Below the pieces are notes generated by a model. The model saw only the letters and a list, made by a program, of their open reading frames with translations, was not told the origin of the DNA and ran no database searches. A stretch of 64,000 nt of DNA from Burkholderiales bacterium 39-55-53. GTDB lineage: Bacteria > Pseudomonadota > Gammaproteobacteria > Burkholderiales > Burkholderiaceae_C. Of the stretch, positions 1 to 8,276 are shown one piece after another (position 1 is the stretch's first letter; every line of letters begins with the position of its first letter). The stretch lies in the NCBI GenBank assembly GCA_002282445.1, contig NCJK01000001.1, positions 496,001-560,000 on the forward strand. The letters are read 5' to 3'. A program made the position numbers and the translations under genes.

Positions 1-1
1 T

Positions 2-475
2 TCACTCTTGTGCGAGGCATTGAGCCGTGGCCGAGTGGAGATTGGTTTGAGTCCGTTGGGAGCCATTGGCATGACGCTGTTTGCCGTGGACTTGTATGTA
101 GCTGCTAGCAATCTGCCAGCGTCTGAGCTCATGAGCATCAGCGCCTTCTTGGCCCAGAGCGCACACTGGCGGATCATGGCTGATTTGCTGTTGCTGAGTC
201 TGTTCACGGGCATCTATAGCGTGCCCATGTATGCGCTCATTCAAATCGAGAGCAAAGCCCATGAAGTGGCCCGCATCATTGCGGCCAACAACATTATCAA
301 TGCGATTTTCATGATTACCAGCTCACTCATTGCAGGGGCCATGCTGAGCGCGGGCATGAGCATCCCCGACATCTTCTTGTGGACAGGCTTAGCCAACGCG
401 GTGGCAACGCTGGCCATCTTCATGGCCGAGCCCAGTTATTTGCAACGATTTGTAGCATGGCTGCGCGGGGTTTGA
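2..475 (+). CDS. MFS transporter, C-terminal part (partial)
   Basis: This is the 3' end of a gene entering from the left edge; the reading frame is open to the edge and no start is inside the window. The visible 158 residues are hydrophobic and contain about four membrane segments. The stretch YSVPMYALIQ followed by RIIAANNIINAIFMI resembles the second half of LplT-like major facilitator transporters (lysophospholipid or drug type) that in this group often sit beside or are fused to PlsC acyltransferases. The protein ends shortly after the last membrane helix with a basic tail. The substrate cannot be decided from this fragment. A plain MFS call is secure; LplT is only a suggestion. Confidence 0.75.
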   Translation, partial: SLLCEALSRGRVEIGLSPLGAIGMTLFAVDLYVAASNLPASELMSISAFLAQSAHWRIMADLLLLSLFTGIYSVPMYALIQIESKAHEVARIIAANNIINAIFMITSSLIAGAMLSAGMSIPDIFLWTGLANAVATLAIFMAEPSYLQRFVAWLRGV

Positions 476-589
476 CCCAGCGCAAAGGCGTGGCAGCCTC
501 TTACATTTAAGCTAACGCATCTAACCGTTCAACAACAACGCACGGCGCGTTCGCTGCGAACCGGCACACTGTTTCATTCGAAAGCATTT

Positions 590-1111
590 ATGTCCGACAC
601 ACTCACCGCCACACTGCCCACCCTCGAAGTCACCCTCGCTTGGACGGACGCTTTGTCACTCGAGCTGGATTTCATGGACGACACGCACCGCGAATTTGTC
701 GACTTGCTGGCCGCCACCGAACTGGCCGATGACGACACCTTGACCGAGCGCTTTGCTGCCTTGATCGAGCACACCGAAGATCACTTTGGCGGTGAAGACA
801 AATGGATGAAAGACACCAAGTTTTCATCCAGCAACTGCCACACCATGCAGCACAACGTGGTGCTAGAAGTCATGCGGGAAGGCTTACGCCGTGGTCGTGA
901 AAAAGGCGACATGGCCGTGATGCGCCAAATGGCACATGAGCTGGGCATTTGGTTTCCACAACACGCGCAAACCATGGACGCCGCTTTGGCGCTTCACTTG
1001 CGCCGTGTGGGCTACGACGCTGCCACTGGCATCGTCTCAGCGCCTGAGGCCTTGCCTGAAGACGAAATTCACGGCAGCGGTAGCGGTGGTGATAGCGGCT
1101 GCACTTCTTAA
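590..1111 (+). CDS. bacteriohemerythrin-like protein
   Basis: This is a 173-residue cytoplasmic protein of the hemerythrin family, which binds O2 at a non-haem di-iron centre. The full ligand set is visible: H33, H65 with E69 (HFGGE), H84 and H88 (HTMQH), and H125 with D130 (HAQTMD), matching the H, HxxxE, HxxxH and HxxxxD pattern. The ATG at 590 opens the conserved fold directly. After the domain there is a roughly 35-residue tail rich in Gly and Ser ending in a Cys. The likely role is oxygen storage, sensing or delivery. No partner gene is adjacent. The gene is followed by the structured non-coding region at 1112-1473. Confidence 0.9.
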   Translation: MSDTLTATLPTLEVTLAWTDALSLELDFMDDTHREFVDLLAATELADDDTLTERFAALIEHTEDHFGGEDKWMKDTKFSSSNCHTMQHNVVLEVMREGLRRGREKGDMAVMRQMAHELGIWFPQHAQTMDAALALHLRRVGYDAATGIVSAPEALPEDEIHGSGSGGDSGCTS

Positions 1112-1165
1112 GTAGCGTCTTTTTCTTCTTTGGCGTTAGACGGCTCACGCATCTTGGGCGCCTTG

Positions 1166-1220
1166 TTACGCTCATGTCCCCCGAGAGGCGCTGTGCGCCT
1201 CTCTCCTCCTTGACTTCGCT
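1166..1220 (+). repeat. palindromic repeat, copy 1 (direct orientation)
   Basis: This is a 55-nt element made of a 17-nt flank (TTACGCTCATGTCCCCC), a 21-nt hairpin at 1183-1203 (arms GAGAGGCGC and GCGCCTCTC, loop TGT) and a second 17-nt flank (TCCTCCTTGACTTCGCT). An inverted copy lies at 1374-1428. The flanks are identical between copies, but the hairpin arms differ at five positions, each compensated on the opposite arm. It sits between convergent genes, which is typical of REP-like elements. No transposase or RAYT gene is in the window. Confidence 0.85.
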
Positions 1221-1351
1221 TCACAAGACACCCAAGCTGCATGAGCCTTTGGGTTTGCACACGAAAGTCTGGCAGCAGCGACTTCTGCAATGAGCAGTGG
1301 ATTCTGTTGCTAGCAAAGCCAAAGGCGAGCAAGCGTCTTCGTGAGCGAAGA

Positions 1352-1447
1352 GAGGGGTTTGGGTATCTGTTGTAGCGAAGTCAAGGAGGAGATTCAGGCT
1401 CTGCCTGAATCGGGGGACATGAGCGTAAACTGATGCCCAAACCCCTC
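1352..1447. repeat. 16-nt inverted repeat enclosing palindromic copy 2
   Basis: The 16 bases at 1352-1367 are the inverted complement of 1432-1447 with one mismatch that becomes a G-U pair in one strand. The pair encloses the whole second 55-nt palindromic element, so an RNA from here could fold into one long nested structure. A further small hairpin (CTTCG-TGAG-CGAAG) lies just before it at 1337-1350. There is no poly-T tract, so this is not a standard terminator. The rest of the 1112-1473 gap contains nothing I can recognise as coding. Confidence 0.75.
1374..1428 (-). repeat. palindromic repeat, copy 2 (inverted orientation)
   Basis: This is the inverted copy of the element at 1166-1220. 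Read on the minus strand it has the same 17-nt flanks around a hairpin with arms GATTCAGGC and GCCTGAATC and loop AGA (plus-strand positions 1391-1411). Total size and the 17-21-17 layout are the same as copy 1. Only the outermost GA/TC pairs and the innermost GC pairs of the stem are shared. It lies about 45 nt beyond the stop codon of the methionine synthase gene, which is on the opposite strand to the hemerythrin gene. Confidence 0.85.
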
Positions 1448-1473
1448 GCCTCCAGAACAACAACAAAACGAAC

Positions 1474-2514
1474 TCAGGCGTAACGCGTACGAGCCAACGC
1501 AGCACCAGCCGCCAAAGCTTCCAGCTTCTTCATAGCCACCTCACGGCTCATAGGTGCTAAACCGCAGTTGGTACAAGCAATCAAACGGTTCTTGGGCACA
1601 TATTTCAACGCCATACCAATGGTGTCGGCAATTTGCTCTGGCGTTTCAATCACATCGCTGGCCACGTCAATCACGCCCACCATCACGTCTTTGCCTTCTA
1701 GCAACGCCATCATCTCTGGCGGTACATGCGAGTGATAACACTCCAAGCTCACTTGCTGGATGCTGCTCTTGGCCAACGCGGGCAACACTTTTTCGTATTG
1801 ACGCCACTCGTCGCCCAGTGTCTTCTTCCAGTTGTTGTTGGCTTCGATGCCGTAGCCGTAGCAAATGTGAACCGCGGTGGTGCAGGTCAAACCTTGCGCG
1901 GCACGCTCTAGCGCTTTAACGCCCCAATCGGCAGCTTCATCTAGGTAAACGTTGAACGCGGGTTCGTCAAACTGAATGATGTCCACGCCGTCAGCTTGCA
2001 AAGCCAAGGCTTCTTGGTTGAGCAGCTCGGCAAAAGCAAACGCCATGTCGATGCGGCCTTGCACGGCGTCTTTACCCTTGCCGTAGAAACGATCGGCCAC
2101 GGTGTCGACGATGGTCATAGGACCGGGCAAGGTGAACTTGAGTTTTTTCTTGGTGTGGGCGCGAGCCAACTGCGCTTCAAACGCGTGCACGCGGCCTTTG
2201 AGGCGCAGGGGCGCGATGACTTGCGGCACTTGTGCGTCGTAGCGGTTGTTACGAATACCCATCGTCACTTTGTTATCAAAGTCGATGCCTTCGACTTGCT
2301 CTAAAAATCCATGCACAAAATGTTGGCGCGATTGCTCGCCATCGCCAATCACATCCAAGCCAGCATCTTCTTGTGCTTTGATCCACAACAGCGTGGCATC
2401 GGCTTTGGCTTGCAAGAGCGCATCGCCCTCAGCCTGCCACTTGGGCCAGAGTTTGTTGGTTTCGGCCAACCATTCGGGTTTGGGTAAGCTGCCTGCGATT
2501 GCGGTTGAAAACAT
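1474..2514 (-). CDS. short cobalamin-independent methionine synthase (MetE C-terminal type, MesD-like)
   Basis: This 346-residue protein matches only the catalytic C-terminal half of MetE, which moves a methyl group to homocysteine to make methionine. The zinc site is visible: H216 and C218 (HICYG), a Glu at 258 (LECY) and C317 (TNCGLAP). The substrate-pocket motif DIIQFDEPAFN is intact. Full MetE is about 750 residues and has an N-terminal half for polyglutamyl folate; that half is absent here. Such core enzymes, including the MesD group, may use another methyl donor and usually neighbour MesX (DUF1852), which is not seen here. The gene lies 21 nt after a luciferase-like gene, probably in one operon. 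The homocysteine methyltransferase call is firm; the MesD subgroup is less sure. Confidence 0.85.
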   Translation of the reverse strand: MFSTAIAGSLPKPEWLAETNKLWPKWQAEGDALLQAKADATLLWIKAQEDAGLDVIGDGEQSRQHFVHGFLEQVEGIDFDNKVTMGIRNNRYDAQVPQVIAPLRLKGRVHAFEAQLARAHTKKKLKFTLPGPMTIVDTVADRFYGKGKDAVQGRIDMAFAFAELLNQEALALQADGVDIIQFDEPAFNVYLDEAADWGVKALERAAQGLTCTTAVHICYGYGIEANNNWKKTLGDEWRQYEKVLPALAKSSIQQVSLECYHSHVPPEMMALLEGKDVMVGVIDVASDVIETPEQIADTIGMALKYVPKNRLIACTNCGLAPMSREVAMKKLEALAAGAALARTRYA

Positions 2515-2535
2515 GGTTTGGTCTCCGTTTTGGTT

Positions 2536-3546
2536 TTAGGTTGATGTTGTCAATGAAAACTCTTTGGCCAGCAGCTCATACGAACGGGCCTGTGCTTGGG
2601 GATTGTGCGTCCAAGTGATGATGACCACTTCGTCGAGCTGCAAACGCTCGGCCAGCTTGCGCAGTTTGTCAGCCACCTGTGAGGCACTACCCACCAAAGC
2701 GCCTGAACGCAGCTCGGCCATGGCCACTTGCTCTGAGGCGTTGTAGTCGCGCACAGCTTGATCAGGGGGCAACAAAGCACCAATGCGCCCCGTGTTGCGG
2801 TCCATCTTCCAGCGGGCGCGGCTTTGGAACAAACGCCATGCTTCGTCTTCGGTGTCTGCGGCCAAGGCCCATACGCAGACGGTGGCGCGTGGCTTGGGGT
2901 TGCGTTCGTTGGGGCGGTAGTTGGCGCGGTAGAGGTTGAACGCGGTGTCCACGCCCTGCCCTTCGGTGATGAAGTACGCAAAGGCATACGGCAGGCCCAA
3001 ATGGGCGGCCAGCTGTGCGCCGTAGTCAGAGCTGCCGAGCATCCACACATCGGGCGATGTGGGGCCGCTGGGGTAGGCATACACGCCGTGGCCTGGGTGG
3101 CCTGCAGGAATGGGTTCACCCGTCACCCAAGCCTGCAACTCCATCACTTGCTGCGGGAAATTGTCAGAGGCGTGTCGGTCGGGATTGAGCAGCTGCGCAG
3201 TACGGCCATCGCTGCCGGGCGCACGGCCCAAGCCGAGGTCGATGCGACCCGGTGCTAAAGCATCGAGCACACGAAATTGTTCTGCCACTTTGAGCGGCGC
3301 GTAGTGCGGCAGCATGACGCCTGCACTGCCGAGGCGAATGCGCTTGGTGCGTGCGGCAATAGCTGCCATCAGCACCTCGGGCGCAGTGCCGACGATACTG
3401 GGGTGGCTGTGGTGCTCGCTCACCCAAAAGCGGTGATAGCCCCAGGCCTCGCATTGAGTGGCGAGATCTAAGGATTGGCAAATAGCCGTGTCTTGGCTTC
3501 GGCCAGCGGCAGCAACGGATTGATCGAGGACAGAGAGTTTGAGCAC
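2536..3546 (-). CDS. LLM class flavin-dependent oxidoreductase
   Basis: This is a 336-residue luciferase-like (bacterial luciferase superfamily) flavoenzyme with a single TIM-barrel domain, close to the YhbW/MsnO8 type. Typical signs are WVSEHHSHP near the N-terminus, LGSAGVMLPHYAPLKVAEQF, and RIDLGLGRAPGSDG. These enzymes use reduced FMN and O2 to oxidise small organic substrates. The predicted start is GTG at 3546, giving MLKLSVLDQS, the usual N-terminus of the family. No strong ribosome binding site is seen before it. It is the first gene of a likely operon with the methionine synthase 21 nt downstream. Its substrate is unknown. Confidence 0.85.
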   Translation of the reverse strand: MLKLSVLDQSVAAAGRSQDTAICQSLDLATQCEAWGYHRFWVSEHHSHPSIVGTAPEVLMAAIAARTKRIRLGSAGVMLPHYAPLKVAEQFRVLDALAPGRIDLGLGRAPGSDGRTAQLLNPDRHASDNFPQQVMELQAWVTGEPIPAGHPGHGVYAYPSGPTSPDVWMLGSSDYGAQLAAHLGLPYAFAYFITEGQGVDTAFNLYRANYRPNERNPKPRATVCVWALAADTEDEAWRLFQSRARWKMDRNTGRIGALLPPDQAVRDYNASEQVAMAELRSGALVGSASQVADKLRKLAERLQLDEVVIITWTHNPQAQARSYELLAKEFSLTTST

Positions 3547-3607
3547 GGGGCAAGCTTAACTGGCTCTAAATCCCCTTGCAGTCACCCAGGCGCTGAGACG
3601 TTCGAAA

Positions 3608-4237
3608 TTAGGCAGCTTGGCGTGTGCGGCGGTTGATTTGGCGCACAGACATCAGCGCGTCAAAGAAACCGTGTAACCAGTCCATATCGATGGGCTTTTG
3701 CAGCAACTGCACGCCATCTGGTAATCCGCCCTTGGCGCGTACTTCTTCAGCGCTCATGCCAGTCATAACGACCACAGCCAAGCTGCTAAACAAGTTGTGG
3801 GTGCTAAGTGTTTTCAAAAACTCAAAACCATCGACGTTTGGCATTTTCAAGTCTGTCAACAAGACTTGAGGCTGCAAGCTGGGCATATCCAGCAAGGCTT
3901 CCATGGCGGATGAGTACATCACAGCATCCAAAGGCAAACCCCATTGGTCAAAGTTGGCTTGCAACATCAAACGGGTGTTTTCATCGTCTTCCACCACCAA
4001 CACGCGCAAACGGTCTTCACCTTGCAGCATCGAAGCGGGTGCCAAGTTGTGACGGCGTTGGTAATCTTGGATCGACTGCAAAGAAATACGACGGTGACCA
4101 CCTTGGGTCTTCCACGCTTTGAGGTCGTTCTTCTCAACCAAACCTTGGACGGTACCCACAGAGATACCCAACATTTTGGCTGCGTAGCTGGTACCGCAGT
4201 AACCGTCGTAGGGCTCTTTGGATGGAGGCATATTCAT
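3608..4237 (-). CDS. orphan response regulator with N-terminal excisionase/MerR-like HTH and C-terminal receiver
   Basis: This 209-residue protein joins two domains in an unusual order. Residues about 13-62 form a MerR/excisionase-like helix-turn-helix (YAAKMLGISVGTVQGLVEK, then GGHRRI). Residues about 77-195 form a CheY-like receiver with acidic pair D84/D85, phospho-acceptor D129 (LLTDLKMP), T159 (VMTG) and K181 (LLQKP), so all residues needed for phosphorylation are present. Most response regulators carry DNA-binding domains after the receiver. No histidine kinase is next to it, so it is an orphan. A 7-2-7 dyad 38-53 nt before its start is a candidate site for autoregulation. It probably acts as a phosphorylation-controlled DNA-binding regulator; the target genes are unknown. 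Confidence 0.85.
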   Translation of the reverse strand: MNMPPSKEPYDGYCGTSYAAKMLGISVGTVQGLVEKNDLKAWKTQGGHRRISLQSIQDYQRRHNLAPASMLQGEDRLRVLVVEDDENTRLMLQANFDQWGLPLDAVMYSSAMEALLDMPSLQPQVLLTDLKMPNVDGFEFLKTLSTHNLFSSLAVVVMTGMSAEEVRAKGGLPDGVQLLQKPIDMDWLHGFFDALMSVRQINRRTRQAA

Positions 4238-4274
4238 TACAAGTTCCTGTTCTCTTAACTAACCTGAGGAAAGC

Positions 4275-4290
4275 TACATATAGATATGTA
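4275..4290. promoter_or_regulatory. dyad-symmetric candidate operator upstream of the HTH-receiver gene
   Basis: TACATAT-AG-ATATGTA is a perfect 7-bp inverted repeat with a 2-bp centre. It lies 38-53 bases upstream of the start codon at 4237, inside an AT-rich stretch that also holds -10-like sequences on the minus strand. Position and symmetry fit an operator for a dimeric HTH protein. Binding by the adjacent gene product is inference only. Confidence 0.45.
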
Positions 4291-4389
4291 ACCATTTGTA
4301 TGCATTGTATAGTCAATTAAACCTATCAAAGTGTTAAAAATGATGAAGAGGAACTTCTTTTACTTTCCATAAAGACTTAAAAAGCAAAA

Positions 4390-4417
4390 AGCCCAGCCAC
4401 CGCAAGGTGGCTGGGCT
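4390..4417 (-). terminator. Rho-independent terminator of ettA
   Basis: A 12-bp GC-rich stem (AGCCCAGCCACC with GGTGGCTGGGCT) has a 4-nt loop. On the minus strand it is followed by a T-rich run. It lies 20 nt past the ettA stop codon. Confidence 0.9.
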
Positions 4418-4436
4418 GTGAGTTGAGCTTGAAAAA

Positions 4437-6104
4437 TTACTTCAAGGCTTTGAAACGTACGCGCTTAGGTTTAGCGCCTTCTTCACCCAAACGTTTCTTC
4501 TTGTCGGCTTCGTACTCTTGGTAGTTGCCATCAAAGAACACCCATTGGCTATCGCCTTCAGCGGCCAAGATGTGGGTGGCAATACGGTCAAGGAACCAAC
4601 GGTCATGGCTAATCACCATGACTGAGCCAGCAAACTCCAGCAGCGCGTCTTCCAACGCACGCAAGGTTTCCACGTCCAAATCGTTGGATGGTTCGTCAAG
4701 CAGCAACACGTTGCCGCCTTCGATCAAGGTCTTGGCCAAGTGCAAGCGACCACGCTCACCACCAGACAACATGCCGACTTTCTTTTGCTGGTCGCCACCG
4801 TTGAAGTTGAAGCGGCCGCAATACGCACGGCTTGGCATTTGGAACTTGCCCACGTTCATGATGTCCAAACCACCAGAGATGTCTTCCCACACGGTCTTGT
4901 TGTCGTTCAAGTCGTCACGCGACTGATCCACAAACGCCATCTTGACGGTTTGGCCAATCTTCACTTCACCGCTGTCTGGCTGCTCTTTGCCAGCAATCAG
5001 CTTGAACAGGGTCGATTTACCCGCACCGTTAGGACCGATGATGCCCACGATCGCACCTGCAGGCACGGTGAAACTGAGGTTGTCAATCAACAAACGGTCA
5101 CCAAAGGACTTGCTGACGTTCTTGAACTCAAACACTTCATGGCCCAAGCGCTCGGCCACTGGAATGAAAATTTCCTGTGTTTCGTTGCGCTTTTGGTATT
5201 CGTAGTCAGACAGCTCTTCGAAGCGGGCCAAACGGGCCTTACTCTTGGCTTGACGACCTTTGGGGTTTTGACGCGCCCATTCCAATTCCTTCTTCATGGC
5301 CTTGGTGCGTGCATCTTCGGTGCGCTGCTCGGTGGCCAAACGGGCTTCTTTTTGCTCCAACCATGTGGAGTAGTTGCCTTTGTAGGGAATGCCATGGCCA
5401 CGGTCGAGTTCCAAAATCCATTCCGCCGCATTGTCGAGGAAGTAACGATCGTGGGTAATGGCCACCACAGTGCCTGAGAAGCGAGCCAAGAACTGCTCTA
5501 ACCAGTCGACTGATTCGGCGTCCAAGTGGTTGGTGGGTTCGTCAAGTAGCAACATGTCGGGCTTAGACAGCAGCAAGCGGCACAAAGCCACACGACGTTT
5601 TTCACCACCCGAGAGCTTGCCAATGATGGCGTCCCATGCGGGCAGACGCAGCGCGTCGGCGGCGATTTCCAGCAAGTGGTCTGAGCCGTCACCCGCGCCA
5701 GAGGCTGAAATGATGGCTTCAAGTTTGGCTTGCTCAGCAGCCAAGGCGTCAAAGTCAGCATCTTCTTCGGCGTAGGCGGCATACACCTCTTCGAGGCGAG
5801 CTTGCGCTTCTTTGACCTCACCCATGCCGCTTTCGACCGATTGGCGCACGGTGTGCTCGGGGTCGAGTTGAGGCTCTTGGGGCAAATATCCAATCTTCAG
5901 GCCCGTCATGGGAATGGCTTCGCCTTCGATCTCTTTGTCGATGCCCGCCATGATTTTGAGCAAGGTGGACTTGCCTGAGCCGTTGGTGCCCAGCACGCCA
6001 ATCTTGGCTCCTGGGAAGAAGGACAGGGAGATGTCTTTCAAGATCTGACGCTTAGGCGGCACGATTTTGCCGACGCGGTTCATACTAAAAACGTACTGAG
6101 CCAT
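4437..6104 (-). CDS. ettA: energy-dependent translational throttle protein EttA (ABC-F)
   Basis: This 555-residue soluble ABC-F protein has two ATP-binding cassettes and no membrane segments. The first Walker A is GTNGSGKST at about residues 39-47 with signature LSGGEKRRV; the second is GPNGAGKST with signature LSGGERGRLHL. Both are followed by LLLDEPTNHLD or LLLDEPSNDLD. The linker between the domains is long and charged, as expected for the tRNA-interacting arm. EttA binds the ribosomal E site and controls entry into elongation according to ATP/ADP level. Length and the N-terminus MAQYVFSMNRVGKIVPPKR match the family closely. It is transcribed away from rhlE, with a 241-nt shared upstream region. 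Confidence 0.95.
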   Translation of the reverse strand: MAQYVFSMNRVGKIVPPKRQILKDISLSFFPGAKIGVLGTNGSGKSTLLKIMAGIDKEIEGEAIPMTGLKIGYLPQEPQLDPEHTVRQSVESGMGEVKEAQARLEEVYAAYAEEDADFDALAAEQAKLEAIISASGAGDGSDHLLEIAADALRLPAWDAIIGKLSGGEKRRVALCRLLLSKPDMLLLDEPTNHLDAESVDWLEQFLARFSGTVVAITHDRYFLDNAAEWILELDRGHGIPYKGNYSTWLEQKEARLATEQRTEDARTKAMKKELEWARQNPKGRQAKSKARLARFEELSDYEYQKRNETQEIFIPVAERLGHEVFEFKNVSKSFGDRLLIDNLSFTVPAGAIVGIIGPNGAGKSTLFKLIAGKEQPDSGEVKIGQTVKMAFVDQSRDDLNDNKTVWEDISGGLDIMNVGKFQMPSRAYCGRFNFNGGDQQKKVGMLSGGERGRLHLAKTLIEGGNVLLLDEPSNDLDVETLRALEDALLEFAGSVMVISHDRWFLDRIATHILAAEGDSQWVFFDGNYQEYEADKKKRLGEEGAKPKRVRFKALK

Positions 6105-6345
6105 TTGTTTTTCTTTCGGGTAGCAGAAGCAATAAAACGCCGATTATCCCAGCTATCTGGATCCGTGCGACAATTCGAATCGTTGCCGCCGCCAGTTGCC
6201 GCAACATCAGCACTTCTGCTGGAGCTGGTTCCAAACACTTCTGTTTGTGATTTTTTGAGCTCACCTGTAAATATTGCCGACCTTTGACTGGGTGGCCTTC
6301 GGGCCAAGCGGGTTGGTGTCATGCGCTGACATAAAGCGCTCCATC

Positions 6346-8199
6346 ATGAAATTTGAAGATTTAAATTTGGCTCCGGCCATCCAAAAAGCTGTGGCCGAAC
6401 AGGGCTACGAAACTCCAACCCCTATTCAAGCCCAAGCCATTCCAGCGGTTCTCGCCGGACACGACTTGTTGGCAGGTGCCCAAACCGGCACGGGTAAAAC
6501 AGCGGCATTCACCCTGCCCTTGTTGCACAAGCTCACCATGAGCCGCAGCAAAGAAAACAAGTTTGGCGTGTACGGCGTGCGCGCCCTCGTGCTGACCCCC
6601 ACCCGCGAACTCGCGGCCCAAGTGGAAGAGTCGGTGCGTAACTACGGCAAATACTTGCAACTCACCTCCACCGTCATCTTCGGCGGCGTGGGCATGAACC
6701 CACAAGTAGCCCGCATCAAAAAAGGCGTTGACATCTTGGTGGCCACCCCCGGCCGCTTGCTCGACTTGCAACAGCAAGGCTTGCTCGATTTGTCCACCGT
6801 GGAAATCTTGGTGCTTGACGAAGCTGACCGCATGTTGGACATGGGCTTCATCCACGACGTCAAGAAAATCTTGGCCTTGGTGCCCAAAGACAAGCAAAGC
6901 TTGTTGTTCTCTGCCACCTTCAGCGACGAAATTCGTGAACTGGCCAACAACCTGCTCAAAGACCCACAAAGCATCCAAGTCACGCCTAGCAACACCACAG
7001 TGCAACGCATCACGCAAGTGGTTCACCCTGTGGGTCGCGGCAAGAAAAAGGCTTTGCTCGCGCACATCATCAACGAGCACAACTGGAGCCAAGTGCTGGT
7101 GTTCACACGCACCAAATTTGGCGCCAACAACGTGGCCGAGTTCTTGACCAAGAACGGCATCAGCGCCATGGCGCTGCACGGCAACAAGAGCCAAACGGCT
7201 CGTACTCAAGCCTTGGCTGGTTTCAAGAGCGGCGAAATCCGCGCCTTGGTAGCCACCGACATTGCCGCACGTGGCATTGACATCGACGAGTTGCCACACG
7301 TGGTCAACTACGAAATCCCCAACATCAGCGAAGACTATGTGCACCGCATTGGCCGCACTGGCCGCGCTGGCTCCAGCGGCGAAGCCGTGAGCTTGGTGTC
7401 GTTGGACGAACAAGGTTTCATGCGCGACATCGAAATCTTCACCAAACAACAAGTGCCTGTCGTTGCGGTTGAGGGCTTTGGCCCTGAGGCCGACGAAAAG
7501 GCTGAGCCCATTGCCATGGGTCGCCAAACCCTGTGGGGCGGCTTAGGCAAGCCCCCAGGCCGTGACGTGATGGCAGCCGCTGCCAAAGCCGCACGCGGCG
7601 AGATGATGCAACGCATTCGCGACACCAAAGCCGCTGGCGGTGGTCGCAATGGTGGCGGCGGCCGTGGTGGCCAAGGTGGTGAAGGTGGCCGTGCCCCTCG
7701 CCCCAACAGCCACGTGAGCCGTGAACGTGTGGGCGACCGTCCTCCACGCGACGGTGAGCGCACTGAACAATTCGGTGACCGCCCTCCTCGCAGCAACAAC
7801 CGTCCTCAAGGCCAAGGTCAGCGCCCACCCCGTCAGTTTGACAATCGTGGCCCACGCAACGACGCACCACGTCCACCCCGCGACTTTGATGCGCCTCGCG
7901 CCCCTCGCCGTGACGACGACGACTTCCAACCACGCGCCAACGCACACTTGGGTACCCAAAGTGGCGTGAACGCCTTTGGCCATAAAACACAGGGTGGCGG
8001 TCAACGTCAACCTGACCCTACACGCACCAGCGTGGACCTCATGACCGAACGCAAACGCGGCGGTGGTAGTGGCTTTGGCCGTCGTCCTAGCGGCGGTGGC
8101 GGAGGCGGCAACCGCTCTGGCGGTGGTGGTGGTGGCGGCCGTTCAGGCGGTGGCCGCAGTGGTGGCGGTTTTGGTGGCGGCGGCGGTTACGGCCGCTAA
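6346..8199 (+). CDS. rhlE: DEAD-box ATP-dependent RNA helicase RhlE
   Basis: This is a 617-residue DEAD-box helicase. The motifs appear in order: Q motif (GYETPTPIQ), Walker [50 protein letters not shown] and [10 protein letters not shown]. The last 170 residues are low complexity and rich in Gly, Arg and Pro with many RGG-like and GGGG runs, as in RhlE of betaproteobacteria, and would aid RNA binding. The ATG at 6346 gives [16 protein letters not shown], the normal family start; longer in-frame starts upstream lack similarity. There is no clear Shine-Dalgarno; a small hairpin (GCGCT at 6323-6327 with AGCGC at 6335-6339) sits just before the start. RhlE acts in RNA-structure remodelling, ribosome assembly and cold adaptation. 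Confidence 0.94.
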   Translation: MKFEDLNLAPAIQKAVAEQGYETPTPIQAQAIPAVLAGHDLLAGAQTGTGKTAAFTLPLLHKLTMSRSKENKFGVYGVRALVLTPTRELAAQVEESVRNYGKYLQLTSTVIFGGVGMNPQVARIKKGVDILVATPGRLLDLQQQGLLDLSTVEILVLDEADRMLDMGFIHDVKKILALVPKDKQSLLFSATFSDEIRELANNLLKDPQSIQVTPSNTTVQRITQVVHPVGRGKKKALLAHIINEHNWSQVLVFTRTKFGANNVAEFLTKNGISAMALHGNKSQTARTQALAGFKSGEIRALVATDIAARGIDIDELPHVVNYEIPNISEDYVHRIGRTGRAGSSGEAVSLVSLDEQGFMRDIEIFTKQQVPVVAVEGFGPEADEKAEPIAMGRQTLWGGLGKPPGRDVMAAAAKAARGEMMQRIRDTKAAGGGRNGGGGRGGQGGEGGRAPRPNSHVSRERVGDRPPRDGERTEQFGDRPPRSNNRPQGQGQRPPRQFDNRGPRNDAPRPPRDFDAPRAPRRDDDDFQPRANAHLGTQSGVNAFGHKTQGGGQRQPDPTRTSVDLMTERKRGGGSGFGRRPSGGGGGGNRSGGGGGGGRSGGGRSGGGFGGGGGYGR

Positions 8200-8224
8200 G
8201 CCATAAGCGACTTCACAAGCGCAC

Positions 8225-8255
8225 AAAAAAGCCAGTTCACTGAACTGGCTTTTTT
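8225..8255. terminator. bidirectional terminator between rhlE and the 2-hydroxyacid dehydrogenase gene
   Basis: A-tract, stem GCCAGTT/AACTGGC with 5-nt loop, T-tract. The A and T runs on both sides let it end transcription on either strand, serving both convergent genes. Confidence 0.9.
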
Positions 8256-8276
8256 CATGGTGCAGCGCCTTGTCAA

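Noticed and set aside
4740-5477. 245-codon open frame antisense to ettA
   Set aside because: Shadow frame within a conserved ABC-F gene.
6361-7527. 388-codon open frame antisense to rhlE
   Set aside because: It lies fully inside the helicase gene, and its composition (His/Val/Ala-rich) is that expected from the reverse strand of a biased codon pattern. No family match or ribosome site.
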